64,000 bases of DNA from NCBI RefSeq assembly GCF_033568475.1, contig NW_027331840.1, positions 62,001-126,000 on the forward strand, read 5' to 3'. The notes beneath the pieces were generated by a model. That model did not search any database and was not told where the DNA came from. It saw nothing but the letters and a program-made list of their open reading frames with translations. The DNA is from Henckelia pumila. Lineage: Eukaryota > Streptophyta > Magnoliopsida > Lamiales > Gesneriaceae. Below are positions 38,615 through 50,699 of the stretch, piece by piece. Both the position numbers and the translations under genes were made by a program. Numbering within the stretch: the first letter of the stretch is position 1; every line of letters starts with the position of its first letter.

Positions 38615-39222
38615 TCTGCTGCTTCCGTCAGCGTTGTCGTCCTGGAATTTGAAAAGAGGGAGGTTATCAACTTTATTTATTGTTTATATTTATTTCAAAA
38701 CTGACGTTTGTCGGTCAATTGTTTTCTTTCAATTCAATACAATTCAAAAAATATATCTTTGTTTAAACAAAAATTATAGTAATTATTATTTATTTATTTT
38801 GAAAATTCACCATCCGGTTTTCTATTTTTAAGGTGTCAATTAATTAATTTTAATGCATGAGCAGGAGGTACATTTTTATTGTTGAGAAATATAATAAATA
38901 CATACTATTCTTCCTAAAAATAACAATATATAATCAAGTGGACATGTAATCTTACATAAATCAATAATTTGATAATAAGTTTCACAACAAAATAAAACAA
39001 AACTGATACTAAATGTAATAATGTATGAGTTTACTGCTAAATTAAAATAATTTTATTGTGAGTTTGCAATAATTTACATTCAAATAGTAATAACAATTAT
39101 GTTATCATGGTGCAATGTGTCGTTAAAATTATTGAATTGATTATGATGATTTTTAATAAAATATTGAAAAAAAATTATATTTTTAATAGTTGAATGTGAT
39201 AAAGTGGTCGAGCAATTAGTTA
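38615..39222. other. upstream flank of the SUMO ligase gene
   Basis: GC-rich just above the ATG, then strongly AT-rich. It should hold the promoter. No clear TATA box at the usual distance, and no transposon ends. Confidence 0.45.
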
Positions 39223-39601
39223 TGTGACGCCCGGGGCTGAAGAGGCAGAGAGTGATCGTCGGTGCCAAGAGGTTGCACGGACAATGAGTGGCTCCTGGTA
39301 GGCTTCTAGGCGGAGGGAGACATGAATGAACCGATCCCGTGCCGGAATGAGAGGGATTCTGAGACTGTGTAGGTATGGGACTACATGGTTGAGGAGGGCT
39401 TAAAAGATTTCATATGTACTACTCGTATCAAGAAGGTGCATCTTCTTTTCGGAAGCTCATCACATAAGAACTCCAAAATTAAGCGTGCTTGACTTGGGGC
39501 AATTATAGGATGGGTGATCCCCTGGGAAGTTTTTCAGAGTGCGTGTGAGTGAGGACATAAGCACGCTGAAAAGACCCGTCTTGATACAGTGGGGCGTTAT
39601 A
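39223..39601 (+). mobile_element. Cassandra-type TRIM solo LTR carrying a 5S rRNA-like segment
   Basis: The 379-base unit starts TGTGACGCCC and ends GGGGCGTTATA. It is flanked by a perfect AGTTA duplication (39218-39222 and 39602-39606). Its second half contains a 5S rRNA-like stretch. LTRs with embedded 5S sequence define the Cassandra family. Only one LTR is present and there is no internal domain, so it is a solo LTR left by recombination. The expected CA end has become TA. Confidence 0.85.
39450..39550 (+). other. 5S rRNA-derived segment within the Cassandra LTR
   Basis: AAGAACTCCAAAATTAAGCG, then GTGCTTG, AGGATGGGTGA and CCTGGGAAGT follow the order and spacing of plant 5S rRNA, including the box A and box C promoter regions. 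Several substitutions and a changed 5' end show that it is not a functional 5S gene. Confidence 0.8.
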
Positions 39602-39641
39602 AGTTAACATAGTGGCATAATCAATTCTTTGAGTAGTTTAG

Positions 39642-39993
39642 GGTATCGTTTGGTTTGAGTGATGGGATAAATAATGCATGGATAAATAATGTATTGTAAT
39701 AAAAATAAATAAGAAATGATAGTTATTATAGTATTGGATTTGATTGATTAAATATTATATTAAAAAGTTAAATTACTATTTTATCCTTTTAAAAATATAT
39801 AAAATATAAAATAATATTATTTATAAGGTGTATGATAGTAATTTAAATTAAATGATTTGATTGATGTAAGATAAATTATTGATGATTTGATTGATATAAA
39901 ATTAATAATTAATAGATGGATAAATAATATGTCGACGAGATTGAATGAGATAAGTTATAAATAGATTAATAATAATGGCTACCAAACGGTGCC
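39642..39993. mobile_element. MITE with GTTTGGT ends (352 bp)
   Basis: The left end GGTATCGTTTGGT mirrors the right end ACCAAACGGTGCC. TAG flanks both sides (39639-39641 and 39994-39996). The inside is AT-rich with repeated TAAATAAT words. A three-base duplication suggests PIF/Harbinger, although TAG departs from the usual TWA. Confidence 0.5.
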
Positions 39994-40594
39994 TAGGAGT
40001 ACAATAATATGAACTTTAAAGTTGACCCGTTTTCCGAAATTTACTCGCTCCCATGATGATATTATATTTTAAGCCAATTTATTATATATTTTTTAACTAA
40101 CTTTTATTTTTAAATGCTAAAATGTCCTACATGTATGTTCGAAATGTATTTATATTAATTCACTGCTTAGACAACACATATTAATGTTAAATTTTCTTTA
40201 TTAAATAATTTGTTCTTCTAATATTTTTATTTAAAAAAAACATTTTTCTCTATTTTTCTATGGAAGAGCGATTTGTGCTAAAATAATATATAATGTGATG
40301 AATTTTCGCCAACTTCTTTGGTAGAAAGTGTCCTAACGATTATTCAAAAAAAAAAAATGTCCCGTATGGAAATATATAAAATCAAATTTACCACATATAT
40401 CACAATTTATTTTAGGAGAAAAATATATATTTAAAAAAATAGAGAAAAGAAAGTTGAAAAGAGGCGCGCGGTCTAGTCAAAGTGATGACTAAAATTGGGC
40501 ACTGGCGCTTTACTGCCAGTGAAAATGCAAAAGTGAGATCCGATCTTTTTTTAAGAGAAAGTGAGCTGAAATCTTAAGAAGTATAATATTATAT

Positions 40595-40797
40595 GGGTAA
40601 TTTGCTCAAAAATCCTTAAATGCAAATACGTTTTGTTTTGAAGTACTTAATCATAAAATGTGGTACAAAACAATACAAGATGTAGTACAAAATCATACAA
40701 GATGTGGTACAAATTAATAAAAATTATGGTACAAAAAAGTGGCTAGAAAGTGCAGAGCAAAACATATTTGCATTGGAAATTTTTGAGCAATTTATAC
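40595..40797. repeat. short inverted-repeat unit with internal TGGTACAAA repeats
   Basis: The left arm TTGCTCAAAAATCC...ATGCAAATACGTTTTG is mirrored at the right (CAAAACATATTTGCAT...ATTTTTGAGCAA). Between the arms, about four degenerate copies of a 20-base unit containing TGGTACAAA stand in tandem. It is probably a small MITE. The TGGTACAAA word also recurs in the repeat at 63442-63988. Confidence 0.5.
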
Positions 40798-41096
40798 ATA
40801 TTATATTATATGAAAAAAAAAAAAGGTCCAAATGGGGCTGGAGTCAAACCGTCGACTATCGAGTATTGAATAATTGAATAACCTGGTCCACAAAAATTTT
40901 GTGAGGTATACAATTTTAATAAATTAATTAATATATTCGACGTGAAAATTTAAAATGAATGATACTTTTTTCCGGAAGTGAAACTGATGATTTCCTGAAA
41001 TCGTTAGGTGGTTGTACTTGTACCATAGAAACTGCAATTATGTTTGTTATTTTGGGATAGACGCGGATAGTTGGTCATATCACATATCAAAATAAT

Positions 41097-41618
41097 TAGG
41101 GATGTAAGCGAATCGAGTCGAACTTTTGAATGTTTAAGCTCGGTTCATTTATAAACGAACCGAACCCGAGCTTATTTAACGAATATATTCATGGCTCACG
41201 AGCTTATTCGAGTTTTTATCAAGCCTAAACGAGCTTAATATATTTAAACTATAAATTTAAATATTCATTAAATTAATTAAAAACTAAATTATATATTTAA
41301 AAAATATATAATATTATTATTAAAATTTGTAATTTTATTCTAATAAATTAATTTTTATAGATTTTTCAATATTTTTCATAATTAAAGTGTAAATTTATAA
41401 ATTAAATATCAATACTATTATTTTTTCGTCTAAGAGATGACGTACGAGCTAACGAGCCTGTTAACGAGCATGTTCACGAGCTAACGAGCCGAATATTGTA
41501 AAGTTCGAGCTTAATTGGTTCGTTTGCCTTAACGAGCCTCATTAAACGAGCTCGAACGAGCTTTTAACGAGTCGAGCCCCGAATAGCTCGCGAACTGTTC
41601 GGCTCATTTACATCCCTA
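41097..41618. mobile_element. hAT-family MITE (522 bp)
   Basis: Ends TAGGGATGTAA and TTACATCCCTA are perfect inverted repeats. The 8-base target duplication AAAATAAT is exact (41089-41096 and 41619-41626). Subterminal regions carry many ACGAGC/GCTCG words in both orientations, typical transposase-binding clusters. No ORF. Confidence 0.85.
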
Positions 41619-41626
41619 AAAATAAT

Positions 41627-42832
41627 TATTATCAATGACTTTTTAAGTTTACAAAAATAATAGCAATTTGAGGCATACACGTCCTTGTGATTTTTTTTAA
41701 AAAAAATGTTGAAATTTATCAATGTTGGATATTCAATCAAAGTCCCATATGAAAATATCATTGGTTGATATATAGAATGATATCAATGGTACGAGGCCTT
41801 TTTAGGTGAAGTTCAAAAGGCAGAACCGTGAAAATTTATGTCAAAGTAGATGATCATATCACTCTGGAGATATTCGAGTTCCGTCAATCTAATAGTTAAA
41901 ATGATATGACCATTTTTTTTTACTTAAAATAATATAATATAATAGAGATGATGGAAAGAGATTTTTAGTGATACATAATAATATTCTAAAATCAGTTTAA
42001 GTTTAATGAGATGGAGGGTCTTTTTTAGAAACCAAAAATTATACCATGAACTTAATTTATAAATATAAGTTGTTCATGCATTATTATTAAGAGAGAAATA
42101 TGAAAAGATAATGAGAAGGTGGGGAATAAGAATTCCACTAAGAACGGTTTTGCATTAAAAAAAAAAGTTTACTTTGAAAACCGTTCCGATTATAGATTAC
42201 TTGCAAGAATTGCACCGGAAAAAATATTACATTTATATGCAACCCTTGACGTGTTACTCGATAGCCAAGGAAATATATCTTTCCTTATTAAGATTTCTTC
42301 ATACTTATCCCAAATTATTTCCTTGTACTAAATATGAAAATATATAAACATTTAATAGTTTGAAAATGATTAAATCCTTCTAGAGACTCTCTCTCTGCGT
42401 GTTACTATTATCCACGTTTTACACTTATCTTCACAGCCAACTTGCAATATTGGGACTCTCTATGTTCGAGGTCGGGCCACAAACTCAAATGTCCACCCCA
42501 AATCGAGCTCGGCGAGTCGAGCCATTGAGCTCGGTCCAACCCTACCATGCGATGGCCGGGGATGATACTTTTCTCAGCTCACTCCTCTCCACAACCACTT
42601 CGATACTCCAATGGTTCAAAAACCACATCATATCTCAAAACTCAAATCCACAGTGTTTCTATAAGTTGGCATTAAAGAAAAAATTAATTACTTGGGTTAA
42701 AAATTATTTTCAAGAATTTATAATTGTTAAACTGTTTTATTAGTTAGTATTGTTTAAAAAATTAGAGAGAGAACGGGATTGAAGAAAGAAATTAAGGATA
42801 TAAAAAATATTAGGCTTTATCACCTACACAAC
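41627..42832. other. AT-rich spacer left of the nested LTR block
   Basis: No transposon ends or exons recognised with confidence. Short open frames near 42119 and 42399 lack codon bias and any family motif. Confidence 0.5.
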
Positions 42833-42926
42833 TGAAACGATCCTAACTCTATAATTAATAAATAAATATGCGGAATTTTTTTTTTTATATATATATACTT
42901 ACTAAATAAAATATGTACATATATGC

Positions 42927-44175
42927 TGTTGGGATCGGTTCAGAGGGTAGAGGGGGGGGGTGAATACACTCTGAAACTTTTCTTCTTCTTCTTTAAAATG
43001 ATCAAGTGAGGTTTAGTTCACTTAATCAGTTTTCTCAACTTCTAAAACGTTTTGAACAACTTAAATAGTGCGGAAATAGTTCAGAGGTTTTAGTGATGCA
43101 AAGTTTATAATGCAATGTATGAGCAGGATGTAAGATAAATGGCAGTAAATGCTAAAGCACGATTTTATGGAAGTTCGAAGGCTTAATCCTTCTACGTCTC
43201 CCCTTCTTCCACTTAGGAAGGAATTCACTAGAAGACTTTGGTTATTACAACGTCTTGTAATACACCCACTTCAGACTTAGGACTTATCCAATGCCTAATC
43301 CGAAACTCCTAGATTTACACAGATAAGATTCTCAGTTCTTATCAGACTGGTGGAAGCTTTCAGAGCAGCTTCAAGTCTCTTCAACACTGAGTATAGTTGA
43401 GTTGAGCTTCTCAGACTGCAGAGCGGTCGAGAGGCTTGAAAACCCTAGGATGATCCTTGACGATCAGATATGTGAACTGTAGGCGAGGGTTTATTTGAGC
43501 AGCAGATGAATGATCTTGTAAGTGTGCTCAAGTATATCAGATGAGGACTTCTGATATTAGTCAAGTGATTGAAATTTTTCTGAGTTGCTTGTCTCTCTTC
43601 GTTGTCTCGTATCACTTGTTGTTGTTCTTGTTGTTCTCTTTTTGAGCAATCTTCCCTTTTTATAGGTCAATCATCAACGTCTTTATTTTGAACGTTCTGA
43701 TGCTGCATTGAATGCACATTTAATGCTCATAAATGCATTGATGATTCTGCATGAGGATCGTACACTGCAGACAACTTCCAGGGTCCAAAACTGGAATAAA
43801 CGGTCGAATGCTTTATCTGCAGTCATTCTGTGTTTTTGCCATTTTGGTACAACCTGTTGTCTTGATTTGCAGGAGTCAACAAATCTTCTGAAACGCCGGT
43901 TCTGCTTTTAATAAAAGATCCTGCAAAGAACATCTTGTCACAGGTACTTGTCTCGAGATATCTAGATAGGCAGTTGGCATTCTACCGGTAGAGATATTTG
44001 TCCTCTGCTGGTTTGAATAACCAGTCGATAAGCTTGTGACTTCAGCCGGTCGAGAGCAAAGGCGGTTGACAAGCTTCCGGTAGAAGTTGTAGTAGATTCC
44101 TGAAATACAATGGTTGGCAGCACATTCCTATACACTGAGTTGTTGTTTGTTATCACCAAAATATCGGATTCAACA
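42927..44175 (-). repeat. 3' LTR of the Copia element
   Basis: 1249 bases, TG...CA ends in element orientation. It matches 52766-54008 almost base for base. It keeps 7 bases near 43880 that the other LTR lacks, and has C where the other has A near 44070. Confidence 0.95.
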
Positions 44176-44191
44176 ATTTCCCCCTTTTTGG
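44176..44191 (-). other. polypurine tract of the Copia element
   Basis: On the minus strand AAAAAGGGGGAAAT abuts the TGTTG start of the 3' LTR. This is the expected site for priming plus-strand DNA synthesis. Confidence 0.9.
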
Positions 44192-44343
44192 TGATGACAA
44201 AACTTAAGTGCTCCAAGAACAATATGAAAGCATTAAAATGAACTTCATTGAGAGAATGAATTTCATTAAGTACAATAAGCATTTTTATTACCTACAGAAA
44301 AAAATAAGATGCGGCTGCGATAAGTAAAGAAGAGATAAGTTGT

Positions 44344-47165
44344 TCATCTTTTGAACCAACTGGCTCCTCCTGACCTATCGCCTTCTCTTCTTCTTCTGTC
44401 GGCTTCTTCTTTTCTTCTGGACTCTTCTTCACGTCTTCTTGCCTCTGCTGCTCTACGTTGCTCTTCTTCCCCCTTTTTGGCATCACCTTGGTTGAGCCGA
44501 AGGATGACCTCAGTGAGTTGAGTGCCAAGGCAGGCTTGCATAGTGTCTATTTTTGCATCGATTTGAGCAAGTAGAGTGGCTTGCATAGTGTCCATCCGAT
44601 CATTCAACTGCTTATGAAGGCGATTTTCGGATCGGATAACTTGTTCGGAGACGGTAGAGAGCGTGTTGATTTGAGTGCGATGATGATTAGTGATCTCTGT
44701 GGACAGACGAGCAAGGTCTCGAGACACGGTCTCGAAATGCCGAATCATCGTCTGGCGTGAATTATCGACCGATAAGGATGAGTTTGTTATGTCTTGAGAG
44801 AAGGACCTAACCGTTTGCATGAGCTCATGAAGCCGATTTATCAAGGTATGATCTAGAGCTGCGGCCATGGCTTCAATTAAAGAATCATCAGTCTGAATCA
44901 TTTGCCCTTCTAAGTCATTTCTTGGTGAAACCGGGCTAGACTCACGATGATGTGGTGCGGGTGAACTTGCTGGAGAGCTACCCGATGGACCTTCCAATAA
45001 TGGTACAGTTGGAGATGTAATAGTTTCGACTGCAGCCAATATGGTTGGTGGAGTACCAGGATCAGCACTTGGTTCATCCATAATGAGATCTTCCATAAAC
45101 TTTTCAGTAGATGGAGACGGTTGAAGTGCTGGATCAGCATCAGTCACTTGCTGTTCTGGAGATGCAGGTGATACAATAGTGCTTGATATCTCCGTTGGGG
45201 GCACTGTTGCTTCACTACTGCAAGGAGCCTCTGTCACAGAGGTGACAGGTATCTCTTGTGCAACCACTTCTAAAACATCTTGTGAATGACCGGGAGAAGT
45301 GTGAGCGGTCGTCACGGGAGAGGAGTGAGCAATCACAACTGCTTCCGGTTGAGTAACTGCTTGGACTGCGGTTGAGGAGGGGTCGACCGATGAAGATGCT
45401 GCTACATTCGATCTTAGAGCATATGATTGAAAGAGGTCAGCAGTGATGAGATCGGTCAGAATCCCATCTGAAGAAGGGAGAGCATAGACGTCTTCTTCAC
45501 CCTGATCTTGAGTGAGAAAGGTTTTCATCATCACTTGTGCTTCCAGCACATAAGCTTGCAAACAGGCTGCTGAAGCTGGTGTTTTGACATTGTTGAGAGC
45601 TTGGAAGTGCTGAAGTAGTTGAGTGATTTGACGTAGACTATCCTGTAGTCCAGTCAAAATCACAAAGTCATCGGCAGCGGTAGGACTCTTGGATTTGAAA
45701 TTCTTGACACGCTCATTAATTAGCAGTGATAGCAGGCTTCCTCGAAGCTTCAAGTCTATGAGATGTCTTCTTCCCAGAGCCTCCACGATGTCTTCAGTAT
45801 CAGCAAATAGAAGCATCTTCTGCTCAATGACGTTTAGAGATTTCCATTTAGGAAATATTTGAGCGAGTGTCAAGTGAGTGCGGGAGTGATGCCATCTGTC
45901 AAAACGTTGTAGATGACGCTTGACAGTACGGAGCACGTGAGAGATGATCATATTGAGTTCTATCGTAGCTGCTGGTTGAGCCTTGGGTGTGTAGATCATC
46001 ACACCTTTCCCTTTGTCTTTGGGATCAGCTAGAGTGACCTCAGGAGCTGATGAGGCACCTTCCCGGATTATCACACCTTTTGTAGGACGAGGAGCAGTAG
46101 AAGCAACAACGGTAGTAGTCTCGACCGTTGGCAGGGTAGGAGCAAGTCCAGAAAGAGACTTTAGCTTCTTGTGCTGCCTCTTCTTCTCGCCTGCAGGCGT
46201 GGATGACACAGCTGCTTTGGAGACCGAAGGGGATGACCTGCTGAAAGCTTGAATCAGTGGAACATTCTCACGTGATTCATCTTCAGAGTCAGATTCGATG
46301 ATCAGTTGACGCTTGGCAGACTTTTTGGTATGGACTGGTTTGGCCACGACCGAAACCGTTGAAAGCGGTTGAGGGATAGCAATAACCTTTGCGGTTGAGG
46401 GCAAGGTGTCGACCGCAGTCTCTTTCTTGTTCAGGAATTTGAGAATCGTAAACTTGTTGAGCCATTTGGTGGGATGCAGAGGCTCAGTCTTGGAAAAGTC
46501 CACTCCAAGGACGCCCAAGATGTGGCAGATTTGCAAAGCAAATCCCTCGGATTGCCCTTTGCCCCTGATCATTTCACATAGAATATTGAACAGAATGTCT
46601 GACCAGTTTATGTTGATCTTGGAGGCAATACAAGCCATGTATTGAAATTTCTCCAGCGTCACCTTGTCGTAAGATCCAGCCTTGGCCAGAAGATTCTTGG
46701 CCACGATATTAGTCAGTAGCCTGAATGGAGCTTTGAGAGATGTCTTCTGGGCGGCAGTTTGATCGGAGCATCAGTAGTTGAGAACTCCTTCAACCAATAA
46801 GAGCAGTTACCATCTGGAAGATCCGTGCATTTTGTCAAACCCCTGGAGGGCAGATCAAATGTGCTGGCGAAGAACTTCTGATTGAAGGAGTAGACCTCTG
46901 TCTTGATCAAGCATTTGATAGTCCCATGCTCGATTTGAGCGGTTGCGAAGAACTCCTTCAAAACAGGCAAATCGCAGATGGCGCTGCATTCCAGAAATTT
47001 CTTCAGTCCAGAGGCTTCAAGCATGGTGAAGACCTCAGTTATTCCTGCGTTGTTTGCCTTAACAACGGAATCAAAGTTGATGGCGAGGCAAGTCTTCTGG
47101 ATCGACATGATATCTGTAGATAAGAACTCGAGCAAAGAGTAAGCAAAAGCTTGAGAGTAATTCAA
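44344..47165 (-). pseudogene. extra third ORF of the Copia element (env-position protein), frameshifted
   Basis: Two adjoining open frames on the minus strand, 46713-47165 (150 residues) and 44344-46704 (786 residues), read as one protein broken by a single frame change near 46760. Similar protein-like composition continues in the second frame upstream of its first Met. The N-terminal part is a compact, Cys-containing globular domain of the kind seen in plant transposon-associated proteins of unknown function. The middle is Ser/Thr/Pro-rich and low-complexity. The C-terminus is a heptad-like Arg/Glu coiled coil (RRAAEARRREEESRRKEE) ending in SWFKR. I see no clear signal peptide or membrane segment, so 'envelope-like' describes position only. 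It starts about 300 bases after the pol stop, in pol's frame. Confidence 0.75.
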
Positions 47166-47471
47166 TGGAGCGTTTAATACAATATGAAAGTTTTTAGCAA
47201 AGGTGAAAGATTGATATGAGTGTAAAGAAGTATATATAGGAACCTATGGGCCATAGGGTGATGTCATGAAAAGTATTTTTGAAATTCAAAAAAGTTTTGA
47301 AGAGCATAATCACGGCGCCCAATTAATGTCATTTGGTTCAAAGCACCAAGCTGCTAGTACGAAGCCTGTCAGAGACTAGTTAAAGGCGGATGATATGCCA
47401 ATATTAATGGCAACGTAACAGCTAATCTATTAATGTCATATTGACAATCATTCCCCCTAAACACATGCATA

Positions 47472-50400
47472 CTAACTTAAATCTACTAAGCCAAGAATAT
47501 TTCGAAAATATGAAAACTTAGCGTCCGGTAGAGGCTTGGTGAATATGTCTGCTGCTTGCTGATCGGTAGAGATGTATTCCAGCCTGATTTCCTTCTTTAA
47601 GACATGATCTCGGATAAAGTGATGCCTGACATCAATGTGCTTTGTCCGAGAGTGCATCACTGGATTGTGAGTGATGGCTATGGCACTTGTATTGTCACAG
47701 TAGATTGGAGCTTCACTCGACCGAATCCCATAATCATTAAGCTGCTGTTGAATCCAGAGTATTTGAGCACAACAGCTGCCAGCAGCAAGGTATTCTGCTT
47801 CGGCGGTCGAGGTAGCAATTGATGTCTGCTTCTTACTTGACCACGAAATTAGTCTATCTCCAAGGAATTGACATGTGCCACTTGTACTTTTGCGATCAAT
47901 TCTACAACCTGCATAATCTGCATCTGAATAGCCAATAAGATTAAGATTTGAATCTTTGGGATACCAAAGACCCACATTAGTAGTTCCTTTAATATATTTA
48001 AGTATTCGTTTGGTAGCAATGAAATGAGATTGCTTAGGTGCGGCTTGAAATCTAGCACATAAACAAACTGAATACATGATATCCGGTCGACTGGCAGTCA
48101 AATAGAGCAGTGAACCAATAAGGCCTCGATACATGGTTACCTCGACCGGAATTCCCCCTTCATCTTTATCAAGCTTAATTGATGTACTCATGGGGGTAGA
48201 TACAGTTGAGCATTGTTCCATTCCAAACTTCTTTACCAATTCCTTGGCATACTTGGACTGATTGATGAATATTCCAGTTTCAAGTTGCTTTACTTGAAGT
48301 CCAAGAAAGAAGTTTAGCTCGCCCATCATGCTCATTTCAAACTTCTCCTTCATCAGTTTAGAGAACTTTGAGCACAACTTGGGGTTAGTTGACCCAAATA
48401 TAATGTCATCAACATAAATTTGTACTAGTAACACATGATCACCTTTTACAAATTTAAACAGGGTCTTATCGACCGTTCCAATTTGGAAATCATGTTCCAG
48501 TAAAAATTTTAGCAAAGTGTCATACCAAGCACGTGGTGCTTGTTTTAATCCATAGAGAGCTTTGTCAAATTTATAGATATATTGAGGATGAGTAGGATTG
48601 ACAAAACCTGGTGGTTGTTCAACGTACACCTCTTCTTGAAGTAGACCATTGAGGAATGCAGACTTCACATCCATTTGATAAACTTTAAAATTCTTGAAGG
48701 CTGCATAAGCAAGAAAGATGCGGATTGCTTCTAGTCTTGCAACTGGCGCGAAAGATTCCTCAAAGTCTATGCCTTCTTCTTGTCTGAATCCTTGAGCAAC
48801 AAGTCGAGCTTTGTTACGCACAACAGTGCCATGTTCATCGAGCTTGTTACGAAACACCCATCTAGTTCCAATCACATTTTGATTTTTTGGTCGAGGAACT
48901 AGATGCCAAACATTGTTGCGGGTGAATTGATTCAACTCTTCTTGCATAGCTTCAATCCAGCTGGCATCTGATAGAGCTTCATCTATTTTCTTGGGCTCTA
49001 CCTGAGATATGAAAGCGGCATGCAAGAATTCATTAATCATTTGACCACGTGTTTTTCGAGGAGCAGAAGGGTCACCTATGACCAACCCAGGTGGATGATC
49101 TTTGTTCCACCTAAAATAATTCCCTAAAGGGTTGTCATCAATTGGTTGATGAACGTCCTCGTTTACTGGATCATCATTTGCTGGAGGATTGTTATCAACC
49201 GGTGGATCCACTTCTGGCCTTGTTTGATCACACCCGGTAGAGGGAACTGGATCATCCTTCTTTGGAGGATATAGATCACTGTCACTCTCTTCCTGTAGAT
49301 TTGTGTTTTCCAGTCTGTGACTCAGATCATTTATGCTCCCTTGAGTTTGTTCTGTACATAGAGTAGATTCATCAAAAACAACATGAATGGTTTCCTCGAC
49401 CGTTAGTGATCTTTGATTGAACACTCGATAAGCTCTGCTAACGGCTGAGTAACCAATAAAAGTTCCTTCGTCTGCTTTGGCATCGAAGGCTGTCAAATGG
49501 TTTTTGCCATTGTTGTGGATAAAGCATTTGCACCCAAAAATTTTGAAATAAGAAATATCAGGTTTTGTGCCATTCCAGATCTCATATGGAGTTTTGTTAA
49601 ATCGTTTATTAATCATAGATCTGTTTTGAGTATAGCAAGCTGTGTTAACTGCTTCTGCCCAAAGTCTTTGAGAAACATTTGAATCAGCAATCATAGTTCT
49701 GGCTGCTTCTTTTAAAGTACGGTTCCTTCTTTCAGCCACCCCATTTTGCTGTGGGGATCTAGCAGCTGACAACTCATGCTTGATTCCCTGATCATCTAGA
49801 TAAGTCATAAGAGTGGTGTTTAAAAATTCAGTCCCTCTATCACTCCTGATTCTATCTATCACAGTAGATTGTTCATTTTGCAAGCGTTTAAAAAGCTTAA
49901 TCAGGTGAGGTGCAGTTTGATCTTTTGAAGAGAGAAAGATGACCCAAGTAAATCGAGAAAAGTCATCTATAACAACAAGAGCATATCTCATTCCCCCTAT
50001 GCTTCTTACTGGTATAGGACCAAATAGGTCCATGTGAAGTAAGTCTAAACATTTGGAAGAAGACATACACCCTTTATTTTTAAAAGTTGCTCTCACCTGC
50101 TTTCCTAGTTGACAAGCAGGACAAACTTTATCTTTTATAAAATCTCCTTCGGGCAGACCAGAAACCAAATCATGCTTCCTCAAGTTAAAAATGGACTTAA
50201 AATTTAGATGATTTAACCGCTTATGCCACAACCAATGTTTATCATGATGAGCAGTAAGACAAGTAGGTGAAGAAATATGTGAGCAAGACCAGTTTACCTT
50301 GTAGGTGTTTAGGTCTCGTACACCGGTCATAAGAGTCTCACCTTTGTTATTTTTTATGAGGCAAGTGTGTTTGTGAAACTCGACCGAATGATCATTGTCA

Positions 50401-50699
50401 CATAGTTGACTAATACTTATCAAATTATAGCATAGTTTGTCAACAAGTAACACATCTTTAATAATGATGTTACCATGGATGATCTTACCCTTACCCACGG
50501 TTTTACCTTTGGAGTTGTCTCCAAAGCTGATCTTTGGTCCTTTGCACAACACCACTTCTGTTAGAAGTTCTGGATTCCCTGTCATGTGTCGTGAGCAACC
50601 GCTATCTAAATACCAGGTAGTGTCCTTGATAGAAGTGGTTTTCTCGCCCGTTTGGACTTTTAGTACCTGCAAAGAGTGAAGAACTTTTGGTACCCATAT
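47472..50699 (-). CDS. Copia pol: protease, integrase, reverse transcriptase, RNase H
   Basis: Open from just after the TAG at 50700-50702; the first Met is at 50672. Positions count from that Met in the 1066-residue frame. Protease has DSGCSRH (Asp23). The integrase zinc region HKRLNHLNF...CPACQLGK is near 150-191, and its catalytic residues lie in LLHMDLFG (Asp215), SDRGTEF and [10 protein letters not shown] has YVDDIIFGS near 753 and [12 protein letters not shown]-type motifs before it. RNase H has [17 protein letters not shown] and TAEAEYLAA. No stop or frameshift occurs inside, so the enzyme part looks intact. Expression would need read-through of the gag stop or internal initiation. Confidence 0.95.
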   Translation of the reverse strand: MWVPKVLHSLQVLKVQTGEKTTSIKDTTWYLDSGCSRHMTGNPELLTEVVLCKGPKISFGDNSKGKTVGKGKIIHGNIIIKDVLLVDKLCYNLISISQLCDNDHSVEFHKHTCLIKNNKGETLMTGVRDLNTYKVNWSCSHISSPTCLTAHHDKHWLWHKRLNHLNFKSIFNLRKHDLVSGLPEGDFIKDKVCPACQLGKQVRATFKNKGCMSSSKCLDLLHMDLFGPIPVRSIGGMRYALVVIDDFSRFTWVIFLSSKDQTAPHLIKLFKRLQNEQSTVIDRIRSDRGTEFLNTTLMTYLDDQGIKHELSAARSPQQNGVAERRNRTLKEAARTMIADSNVSQRLWAEAVNTACYTQNRSMINKRFNKTPYEIWNGTKPDISYFKIFGCKCFIHNNGKNHLTAFDAKADEGTFIGYSAVSRAYRVFNQRSLTVEETIHVVFDESTLCTEQTQGSINDLSHRLENTNLQEESDSDLYPPKKDDPVPSTGCDQTRPEVDPPVDNNPPANDDPVNEDVHQPIDDNPLGNYFRWNKDHPPGLVIGDPSAPRKTRGQMINEFLHAAFISQVEPKKIDEALSDASWIEAMQEELNQFTRNNVWHLVPRPKNQNVIGTRWVFRNKLDEHGTVVRNKARLVAQGFRQEEGIDFEESFAPVARLEAIRIFLAYAAFKNFKVYQMDVKSAFLNGLLQEEVYVEQPPGFVNPTHPQYIYKFDKALYGLKQAPRAWYDTLLKFLLEHDFQIGTVDKTLFKFVKGDHVLLVQIYVDDIIFGSTNPKLCSKFSKLMKEKFEMSMMGELNFFLGLQVKQLETGIFINQSKYAKELVKKFGMEQCSTVSTPMSTSIKLDKDEGGIPVEVTMYRGLIGSLLYLTASRPDIMYSVCLCARFQAAPKQSHFIATKRILKYIKGTTNVGLWYPKDSNLNLIGYSDADYAGCRIDRKSTSGTCQFLGDRLISWSSKKQTSIATSTAEAEYLAAGSCCAQILWIQQQLNDYGIRSSEAPIYCDNTSAIAITHNPVMHSRTKHIDVRHHFIRDHVLKKEIRLEYISTDQQAADIFTKPLPDAKFSYFRNILGLVDLS

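Noticed and set aside
39450-39550. A true 5S rRNA gene
   Set aside because: Only part of the 5S sequence is recognisable, with several substitutions, and it sits in an LTR flanked by a target duplication.
40595-40797. CRISPR-like regularly spaced repeats
   Set aside because: The repeats are degenerate, contiguous and inside an inverted-repeat element of a plant genome.
42119-42743. Two short plus-strand ORFs left of the LTR block
   Set aside because: No similarity to a known family, no plausible promoter or splice structure, AT-rich random-looking codons.
46013-46645. Plus-strand open frames opposite the retrotransposon third ORF
   Set aside because: They are antisense to a long ORF with clear composition bias. 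No motifs.
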